Assembly: GCA_005882985.1 (NCBI GenBank)
Contig: VBEJ01000114.1
Span: 1-37,282, forward strand
Reading direction: 5' to 3'
Length of the DNA: 37,282 nucleotides
Source of the DNA: Chloroflexota bacterium
GTDB taxonomy: Bacteria; Chloroflexota; Dehalococcoidia; SM23-28-2; RBG-16-64-32
Positions 30,814-37,282 of the stretch are shown piece after piece (the first letter of the stretch is position 1; every line of letters starts with the position of its first letter). The notes beneath the pieces were generated by a model. That model had not been told where the DNA came from. It ran no database searches and saw only the letters and a list, made by a program, of their open reading frames with translations. The position numbers and the translations under genes were made by a program.

Positions 30814-33800
30814 CTATTGGGAGTCCCAATTCACGGACCAGATCTCGTGGTCGCCCGAGAGGCCCTTCAGCTCAACCGTCCGCCGCTCTCCCCAGGAAAC
30901 GTCCGACCCCTCGACCAGCGCCTTGAGGACGCTCGATGCGAGGATCTCGCCGCCGTGGGCCTGTGAGGCGACGCGCGCCGCCATGATCACGTTGCGCCCG
31001 AAGAAGTCTTCGCCTTCCTTGATCACCTCGCCGGCGTGGAGGCCGATGCGTACTCGCACCGGCTCGTCGACCGTGCCGTTTCGCTCAACCAATGCCTTCT
31101 GAATCGCCGACGCGCACGCCAGCGCCTTACGGGCGGACTGAAACGCCACCATGAAGCCGTCGCCTTCGCTCTTCACCTCGAAGCCGGCGTGGGCCTTGAT
31201 CTGATCGCGGATGATGGCGTTGTGCTCTCGCAGCACGTCCATGAAGCGCGAGTCGCCGAGACGGTCGGCCATGGAGGTGGAGCCTTCGATGTCGCTGAAC
31301 ATGATGGTGACGGTGCCGTCAGGTGCGGCGTGGGGGCGCAGGTCCGGCTGAACCGCCAGGACCTCCTTTGCGACTGTGTCTATCGAGGTCAGGAGGTCGC
31401 TGCCCTCGATCCCCTGTGCTTTGAGCTTGAGGGCAAGCGCGCGCTGTGTGAGCAGCTTCATCCCCAGCTCCTGGGCCGAGTCCAGCGCCTCCGCCAGCAG
31501 GCTCAGAGCCTTCTTACGATGTCCATTCGCGTCACTGCGCAGCACCATGTCCGCGTACTGGTAGCGCGTCCAGGCCGTCCCGGGCCGAGCCCCCATGCTG
31601 GTGTTCATCGCAAGTGCATCCTCGAAGTGCCGTTCCGCTTCGTCCCATCGCTGCATCACCGTGGCCAGGACCCCCAACTGACGCGACACGGCGCTCTCGT
31701 TCGCCAAAGGGCCGAGCATGGGATTGCGTCCCGCGAAAGGGAGCATAGCTTCGTAGAGCACCTCGGCGCGTGCCTGATCGTCCAGACGGGCGCAGGTCTC
31801 GGCGAGATAGACAGCAGCTACCGACCAGCCAGAGACGGAGTCCAGGACGCCGGTGAAGCCGTCCGCCGCCAACCGCTCGAACTCGTCCCTCGCGTCCGCC
31901 TCGCGGGCCATATCGCAGTAGAGATGCGCAAGCGGTGCCCGCCAGGCGGGGACTGCGGCGAAACGCTCGGCAAGCTCGTCGTACAGGCTCTCGGCCTCCT
32001 CCAACCGCCCTTGATCCCTACGGAACTGCGCGAGCAGCAAAATCCGAAACTCGATCATCGTCTCATCCTGTGACCGCTCCGCCAGTGGCAGGACTTCCTC
32101 GATCAGTCGCTCGGCCTCCGCGTAACGGCCGTACGCGACGGCGCGTGCCGCCCGGTAGACTAGAGTCCAGCCATAATACACCGGCCGCCGCAATTCCTCC
32201 GCCAATCGCCCGAACTGTTCTACCTCCCGGTCGGTACCCGGGGCATCGCCGGCCTGAAATAGGACGACATACCGGGTAAAGTGACCCCATATCTCTCGCT
32301 CTGTGTCGCCGGCCCGCTCCGCCACTTCCGTCAGCTCCCGTGCTGCTGCCGACTGCTCGTCGCCCCCCTCGTTCCAAAAGGCGCAAAACCGCGACCACAA
32401 GGCATCGGCAAGGCCGGCGGCGTCACCAGTACGCCGCGCAACCGCAACAGCCTCGGCGCTAACTTCCTGGGCCTTGCTCAGATCGTTGGAAAAGAACGCG
32501 TCTATCGCCAGGCGGCCCAGCATCCTCGCCCGTAGCGCGCTCTCGTCCTCACCTATCGCTTCAAGGGCTTCCTCCAGGAGGCTGACCAGCCGCTCGTCGG
32601 ATGCGCCGAACGCGGCCCAGGGAGGCCCCCCAAAGCCGATCGCCGCGCGGGCCAGCCGCCCTGCGTCTCTGAGCTTCCGCGCGAGGTTCGACGCGTGCAG
32701 AAACACCTCCTTCGCCCTGTCGCGGTCACCCGCCTGGTTGTGCGCCTCGCCGAGGGAAAGGAGTAGCTGGCAGCGCTGCGACTCGTCAGGCCGGCCCTTG
32801 AGTTCGAACGATTGCAGGGCGATGTCGTACAGACGCGCAGCCTCTTCGTAGGCGGTAAGCGAGAGGGCGCGCTGGGCAGCCCGCGTGGCATAGTCGATCG
32901 CCTTGTCGACATCGCCACCCGGTGCGGCCTGGAAGAAGTGGTGCGCCAGCGCGGGGAGGTGCGGCTCCAGGTTCGCTGCGTGGACGCGCTCCATCGCCTC
33001 TCCCACCTGGCGGTGGAGGCGGACGCGGCGTGGGGTGTTCAACTCTGCGTACAGTGTTTGGCGCATCAAGGCGTGATTGAATTCGTAGATGCCGCTGCCG
33101 GCGCCGTCACGCTCCCGGATCACGAGAGCCTGAAGCGCTTCGTCTAGCAGGTCGAGCAGCTGGGTTTCTTCCTCGCGGCTGACGGCAAGCATCACCTCGA
33201 AAGAGAAGCCTCCTGTCATGGTTGAGGCGAGGGATAGCATCCTGTTGCAGGGCTCGCTGAGGCGAGAGAGGCGCCTTCCCAGCACCTCGCGCACGCCCTC
33301 CGGAATCCCCAGCTCTTCCACGCTGGCATCCCGTACCCACTGCCCGCCCTCGCGGTAAAGCTTGCCCTCCTCGACAAGGTGCTTTAGCACTTCTTCGACG
33401 AAGAAAGGGTTGCCTTCCGTCTCGCGGTAGATCGCCTGCGCGAACTCACTGGTGACCGGCTGCTCCGGGCCCGCCGACTGCTGTCCGACGGCGGAGATCA
33501 TGGCGAACACGTCGCCGGCGGGCAACCCGCGCAGCAGCACACGCTCAAACAGGCGCTCGCGGCGCAGGGAGGCGAGGACGTCGGATAGCGGGTGCGTGCG
33601 GTCTAGCTCGACGTCACGGTAGGCAGCGAGCACCAGGATACGATCACTGCGAATATTGCGGGCGAGGTACTGAAGGAGGAGCAGCGAAGGCTTGTCTGCC
33701 CAGTGGATATCGTCCAGGAAGAGGACGACAGGCTCAGACGTGGATACGCTGCAAACGAACCGGGTCACGCTGTCGAACAAGCGCAGGCGCTCGGCTTCGC

Positions 33801-35256
33801 CTTCCAGCGGTGCCGCCTCCGGGAGATCAGGGAAGCGCTCGCGCACCTCGGAGACGAGCTTTGCCACTTCCGGCGCGCCGCTCCCCAGCTCGCTCAGCAG
33901 AGCCGCGTCCGCGCGGCCGCGGACGTACTGCCGGAGCGCGTCGACAAACGGCAAGTACGGCACCGTTATCTCGCCCTCGTAGCAGTGACCCGTGAGCACC
34001 TGCGCGCCGCGCAGGCTGGCGTAGACGGTGAACTCACGTGCCAGGCGGCTCTTACCGATGCCGGGCTCGCCCACGACCATGACGAGAGAGCCATGGCCCG
34101 ACAGCATCGCTTCGAGCGCCGCTTTGAGTTGCTCGATCTCGTCTCGCCGGCCGACGAAGCGCCCCCAGATGCCTGCCTGTTGGCCAGCAGCAGCGTCTGG
34201 GACCGGTTCTTGCGGCGTCGGTTGGACGTCGGCAGCGACGATGCGCTGGAGCCGGACCGCGACCGCGGACGCCGTGTCGGGCCGGTCTGCCGGCGACTTG
34301 GCCAGCAGGTGCAAGATCAGATCCTCCAGTGCACCGCGAACCTCGGGGTTGTGCCACGACGGGTCTACGGGGGCGGTATTGATGTGCTGCGAAATGACGC
34401 CCACGGCATCGTCTCCCAGGAACGGCGGTCTGCCCGTGACCATCTCGTAGAGCATGGACCCCAGGGAATAGAGGTCGGAGCGGGCGTCCGGAGTACGCCC
34501 CAGCGCCTGCTCGGGCGGCATGTAGGCGACGGTACCGACCATCATGCCGTGCGCCGTCATGCGGCTGCGGTCCAGCGCCATAGCCAGGCCGAAGTCGCCC
34601 AGCATCGCCGTCCCCTCGGCAGTAAGCCAGACGTTGCCCGGCTTGAGGTCGCGGTGGATGATGCCGTTCTTGTGCGCGTGGTCCAGCGCCAGCGACACTT
34701 GCTCGGCCGTACGTACGGCCTGGTCGACCGGCAGCCGGTGTCCTTCAGCGTTCGCGAGCTGCTCCTCCACCGAGCCGCCAGGCATATAGCGCGAGACGAT
34801 GTAGGGCTGTCCTTCGTCCTCGCCCACGTCGTGCACCACGACCACGTGCGGGTGATCGCCCAGGCGCCCCATCGCCTGCGCCTCGCGCCGCACGCGCACG
34901 AGACCGCCGGCGTCGAGACCCTCTGTCTTAATCACCGCCACCGCCACATCCCGGTCCAGCTTCGTGTCGTGCGCCAGGTAGACGCGCTTACGGCCGCCCT
35001 CGCCGAGGAAGCCCTTCACGGCGTAGCGGCCATCGGCGAACGACGCCGGCAGGGCAGGTGAAGGCGAAGGCGTGGGCGTCCGCGATAGCGGCGCATCGGC
35101 GGCAAGCGCCTGTGCGCATTCGTTGCAGAATCTGCTGCCTGGCGCGTTTGCGAATCCGCACGACGGGCACGCGAGTTCCTGCCTGAGAGCCGACGCGCAC
35201 TCGCTACAGAACTTCGCCCCTTCAGGGTTGTCGCGAGCGCAAGACGGACATTTCAT
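30814..35256 (-). CDS. giant signalling fusion: zinc ribbons, Ser/Thr kinase, AAA-type ATPase, TPRs, class III cyclase
   Basis: 1480 residues from ATG 35256 (numbering from here). Two zinc ribbons: Cys3/6/17/20 and Cys30/33/44/47. A Pro-rich linker leads to a Hanks-type kinase (~78-340) with Lys110, HRDLKPGN (Asp203), DFG (221-223) and PPE (247-249), all intact. An AAA/STAND-like ATPase follows (~365-700): Walker A GEPGIGKS (396-403) and Walker B VVLFLDDIHWAD (Asp515-516). TPR-like helices fill ~770-1290. The class III cyclase (~1314-1480) has metal Asp1322 (FSDIEGST) and Asp1366 (SEGDGF), Lys1362 and the AAR arginine, but VIMAAR replaces VNxAAR. The ATG overlaps the upstream gene's stop (ATGA) and GGAG lies 6 nt before it. 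No transmembrane segment seen. The cyclase end is nearly identical to that of the upstream gene. Confidence 0.9.
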   Translation of the reverse strand: MKCPSCARDNPEGAKFCSECASALRQELACPSCGFANAPGSRFCNECAQALAADAPLSRTPTPSPSPALPASFADGRYAVKGFLGEGGRKRVYLAHDTKLDRDVAVAVIKTEGLDAGGLVRVRREAQAMGRLGDHPHVVVVHDVGEDEGQPYIVSRYMPGGSVEEQLANAEGHRLPVDQAVRTAEQVSLALDHAHKNGIIHRDLKPGNVWLTAEGTAMLGDFGLAMALDRSRMTAHGMMVGTVAYMPPEQALGRTPDARSDLYSLGSMLYEMVTGRPPFLGDDAVGVISQHINTAPVDPSWHNPEVRGALEDLILHLLAKSPADRPDTASAVAVRLQRIVAADVQPTPQEPVPDAAAGQQAGIWGRFVGRRDEIEQLKAALEAMLSGHGSLVMVVGEPGIGKSRLAREFTVYASLRGAQVLTGHCYEGEITVPYLPFVDALRQYVRGRADAALLSELGSGAPEVAKLVSEVRERFPDLPEAAPLEGEAERLRLFDSVTRFVCSVSTSEPVVLFLDDIHWADKPSLLLLQYLARNIRSDRILVLAAYRDVELDRTHPLSDVLASLRRERLFERVLLRGLPAGDVFAMISAVGQQSAGPEQPVTSEFAQAIYRETEGNPFFVEEVLKHLVEEGKLYREGGQWVRDASVEELGIPEGVREVLGRRLSRLSEPCNRMLSLASTMTGGFSFEVMLAVSREEETQLLDLLDEALQALVIRERDGAGSGIYEFNHALMRQTLYAELNTPRRVRLHRQVGEAMERVHAANLEPHLPALAHHFFQAAPGGDVDKAIDYATRAAQRALSLTAYEEAARLYDIALQSFELKGRPDESQRCQLLLSLGEAHNQAGDRDRAKEVFLHASNLARKLRDAGRLARAAIGFGGPPWAAFGASDERLVSLLEEALEAIGEDESALRARMLGRLAIDAFFSNDLSKAQEVSAEAVAVARRTGDAAGLADALWSRFCAFWNEGGDEQSAAARELTEVAERAGDTEREIWGHFTRYVVLFQAGDAPGTDREVEQFGRLAEELRRPVYYGWTLVYRAARAVAYGRYAEAERLIEEVLPLAERSQDETMIEFRILLLAQFRRDQGRLEEAESLYDELAERFAAVPAWRAPLAHLYCDMAREADARDEFERLAADGFTGVLDSVSGWSVAAVYLAETCARLDDQARAEVLYEAMLPFAGRNPMLGPLANESAVSRQLGVLATVMQRWDEAERHFEDALAMNTSMGARPGTAWTRYQYADMVLRSDANGHRKKALSLLAEALDSAQELGMKLLTQRALALKLKAQGIEGSDLLTSIDTVAKEVLAVQPDLRPHAAPDGTVTIMFSDIEGSTSMADRLGDSRFMDVLREHNAIIRDQIKAHAGFEVKSEGDGFMVAFQSARKALACASAIQKALVERNGTVDEPVRVRIGLHAGEVIKEGEDFFGRNVIMAARVASQAHGGEILASSVLKALVEGSDVSWGERRTVELKGLSGDHEIWSVNWDSQ
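30841..31320. repeat. 480-bp cyclase-coding block, copy 1
   Basis: Aligns without gaps to 35280-35759 (constant offset 4439). Counting line by line I find 8 differences in 480 bp, about 98% identity, including synonymous sites. Identity falls sharply at 31321-31340 (10 of 20 differ) and the upstream TPR-coding DNA does not align. Confidence 0.9.
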
Positions 35257-37282
35257 GAGCCGCTCCAATCAACCGGCCAGATCTCATGGTCGCCCGAGAG
35301 GCCCTTCAGCTCAACCGTCCGCCGCTCTCCCCAGGAAACGTCCGACCCCTCGACCAGCGCCTTGAGGACGCTCGATGCGAGGATCTCGCCGCCGTGGGCC
35401 TGAGAGGCGACGCGCGCCGCCATGATCACGTTGCGCCCGAAGAAGTCTTCGCCTTCCTTGATCACCTCGCCGGCGTGGAGGCCGATGCGTACTCGCACCG
35501 GCTCGTCGACCATGCCGTTTCGCTCACCCAATGCCTTCTGAATCGCCGACGCGCACGCCAGCGCCTTACGGGCGGACTGAAACGCCACCATGAAGCCGTC
35601 GCCTTCGCTCTTCACCTCGAAGCCGGCGTGGGCTTTGATCTGATCGCGGATGATGGCGTTGTGCTCTCGCAGCACCTCCATGAAGCGCGAGTCGCCGAGA
35701 CGGTCGGCCATGGAGGTGGAGCCTTCGATATCGCTGAACATGATGGTAACGGTGCCGTCGGGAGCAACGTGCGACTTTAGGTCCGGCTGAACCGCCAGGA
35801 CCTCCTTTGCGACCGTGTCGATGGAGGAGCCGATGTTAGTAAGGTCAACGCCCTGCACCTTCATCTTGAGGGCGAGCGAGCGTTCGAGCAGCGCCTTCAT
35901 TTCCAGGCGTTCAGCAATGTCGAGCGCCTGCGACAACCGCGAGAGCGCCTTCTCGCGATCGCCCGCCCTGTCGCGCCGCAGCAGCATTTCAGCGGCGTCG
36001 TAATGCGTCCAACCCAGCCAAGGGGGAGAAAGCCGTCGGTGCATTTCAACGGCGTCGTTGAAATGTCCTTCCGCCTCGTCCCAACGCTCAAGGACCGTGG
36101 CGAGGAGGCCGAGATAGCGGGATGTTGATCCATAGAAATTGGCCATAGCGCCGACGATTACGTTGCGGTTTGCATACGGGAGGAGCAAGTTGTACAGCTC
36201 ATGCGCGCGAGACTCATCACGGAGATGCCAGCAGACCTGAGCGAGGAGCGCCATCGTTATGGGCCAGTTCCAATCTCGAAGTACCGCTGCCGGTTCAGGG
36301 CAGAGCTCATACTCAGTTCGCGCGTCGTCTAAGCGTCCCTCCTCGCAGTAGAGGAAGGCCAGCGCAGTCCGCCATGCCGGGAGCAGCGGAAATTGATCCA
36401 CGTACTGCCGTGTAGGCAACTCCATTTCACTCAGACGCCCTTGCTCGCGACGCAGCGGGAAGAGCTGCGCGCCGAACATCCCGAAAGCTGTGAGGCCGTG
36501 CGGCCCCTGCCCAATGGCCAACGCCTGGGGGATGAGCTTTTCCGCGTCGGACCAGCGCCCATCGCCCAGCGCTCGCATCGCGTCGAGGAGCGGTATGAAG
36601 TAGAGGTAGAACGGCTGCCGGTACTCTTCCGCCACGGGGCGCAGCGCCGCCAGCTCGACATCCACGCCCGCGACGTCGCCGATGCCGAGGAAAGCGCCCA
36701 ATCGCTGCCAGTGTCCCCAGAATCTCCCCTCGAGTGATCCTGTCACCTCCGCGATCCTCAGCACTTCCTCCGCGGATGCTAGCCGTTCCTCAGTCGATGA
36801 GAACCCACCGCGGCCTAGAAAATTGCTGTTCATCGCCTCGCCCAGGGCTTCCAGGTCCCCGGCGCGCCGGGCGACTTCCACTGCCTCCTGGCCTACCCTC
36901 AAGGTGCGTTCCGGGTCCCCAGCGAACTGGAGTTTGGACGTCAGCCGAGTAAGGAGCCGCGCTCTGGTGCCGGTGTCGGCCTCACCGAGCGCGGCGAGCG
37001 CCCCCGTGAGCACATCTATCGACTCCCGGTCGATCTGGCCCGTCTCGAGGCCGAGAGAGAAACCGTAGGCTCCTTGGCCGAGTCGCTCCGCATCGCCGAG
37101 AGCCCGGGCGATGTCAACCGTCTGGCGGAACGTATCTTTGGCGCGGGTGGGTTCGCCAGCGCCGTGCAGGGCCGATGCCAGACCGAAGAGCACGTCGAAA
37201 CGCATGGTGTCGTTCATCGCCGGGTCGAGTTCGAGAGCCTGTGTGGCGCGCTCGTAGCTGGTGGCCGCGTCCTCCCAGGCCT
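35253..37282 (-). CDS. TPR plus class III cyclase protein, 5' part beyond the window
   Basis: The frame is open to the right edge (reading AWEDAATSYERATQALELDP before the in-frame ATG at 37217), so this is the C-terminal ~676 residues of a longer protein, probably with the same kinase/ATPase front as its neighbour (inference). TPR-like helices occupy the visible N-part (e.g. ALHGAGEPTRAKDTFRQTVD; WDEAEGHFNDAVEMHRRL). The C-terminal cyclase has FSDIEGST, EVKSEGDGF and VIMAAR, exactly as in the next gene. The sequence diverges from the paralogue upstream of the cyclase. Its stop overlaps the start of the downstream giant gene by 4 bp, so both are translated from one mRNA. Confidence 0.88.
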   Translation of the reverse strand, partial: AWEDAATSYERATQALELDPAMNDTMRFDVLFGLASALHGAGEPTRAKDTFRQTVDIARALGDAERLGQGAYGFSLGLETGQIDRESIDVLTGALAALGEADTGTRARLLTRLTSKLQFAGDPERTLRVGQEAVEVARRAGDLEALGEAMNSNFLGRGGFSSTEERLASAEEVLRIAEVTGSLEGRFWGHWQRLGAFLGIGDVAGVDVELAALRPVAEEYRQPFYLYFIPLLDAMRALGDGRWSDAEKLIPQALAIGQGPHGLTAFGMFGAQLFPLRREQGRLSEMELPTRQYVDQFPLLPAWRTALAFLYCEEGRLDDARTEYELCPEPAAVLRDWNWPITMALLAQVCWHLRDESRAHELYNLLLPYANRNVIVGAMANFYGSTSRYLGLLATVLERWDEAEGHFNDAVEMHRRLSPPWLGWTHYDAAEMLLRRDRAGDREKALSRLSQALDIAERLEMKALLERSLALKMKVQGVDLTNIGSSIDTVAKEVLAVQPDLKSHVAPDGTVTIMFSDIEGSTSMADRLGDSRFMEVLREHNAIIRDQIKAHAGFEVKSEGDGFMVAFQSARKALACASAIQKALGERNGMVDEPVRVRIGLHAGEVIKEGEDFFGRNVIMAARVASQAHGGEILASSVLKALVEGSDVSWGERRTVELKGLSGDHEIWPVDWSGS
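35280..35759. repeat. 480-bp cyclase-coding block, copy 2
   Basis: Second copy of the block at 30841-31320, same orientation, offset 4439 bp, 8 mismatches and no gaps. Such a pair of direct repeats could recombine and delete the 4.4 kb between them. Confidence 0.9.

Noticed and set aside
33703-35061. 452-codon open frame on the plus strand opposite the kinase/ATPase region
   Set aside because: It mirrors the kinase and ATPase coding sequence; His/Arg/Asp-rich without recognisable domain.

Overview
The window is GC-rich, densely coded bacterial chromosomal DNA with 38 protein genes or gene remnants. No rRNA, tRNA, CRISPR array, transposase or integrase was seen. The gene set points to an actinobacterium-like or, more likely, Chloroflexota genome, probably environmental. 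The clues are deazaflavin-dependent (DDN-type) oxidoreductase, mycothiol-type/DinB enzymes, Pro/Thr-rich tails on exported proteins, DUF4389, and giant zinc-ribbon/kinase/ATPase/TPR/cyclase proteins. This placement is inferred from gene style, not from a marker gene. No gap between genes exceeds about 215 bp; the largest (22877-23087) holds short dispersed repeats.

Left part (1-16 kb). All four riboflavin genes lie on the + strand in the order ribD (2600), ribE (6240), ribBA (8225), ribH (14561). This is the order of a compact rib operon, but unrelated genes sit between them: a GNAT acetyltransferase, a mycothiol-type enzyme, methyltransferases, a TPR membrane protein, a serine hydrolase broken by a stop codon, an acyl-CoA dehydrogenase, and a LasA-like peptidase fused to a von Willebrand A domain. 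Most have their own extended -10 promoter, often placed so that the mRNA would be leaderless. A perfect CRP-type site (TGTGA-N6-TCACA) precedes the serine hydrolase.

Middle part (16-25.5 kb). Here lies a minus-strand run of small detoxification-type genes (haloalkane dehalogenase, peroxiredoxin, DUF1232, GNAT, VOC, DinB) with GTGA overlaps, then a permuted alkaline-phosphatase-superfamily gene, DoxX, nitroreductase, a holin-like membrane protein and an isolated EF-Tu-domain-2-like protein. Three genes in this part are frame-disrupted (dehalogenase, GNAT, phosphatase). This may be real decay or indel errors in the assembly.

Right part (25.5-37.3 kb). A class A penicillin-binding protein is followed by a P450/enoyl-CoA-hydratase operon divergent from its TetR regulator. 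A 23-bp palindrome is woven into both divergent promoters. The same operator, plus a 22-nt block at identical spacing, recurs 24 kb away upstream of ribE. The end of the window holds two overlapping giant signalling genes (zinc ribbons, Ser/Thr kinase, AAA-type ATPase, TPRs, class III cyclase; the upstream one is cut by the window edge). Their cyclase-coding ends are about 98% identical while the TPR regions have diverged, which suggests gene conversion or recent domain copying. Cyclases at one end and a CRP-type site at the other raise the possibility of a cAMP circuit, although the cyclases lack one canonical active-site residue.
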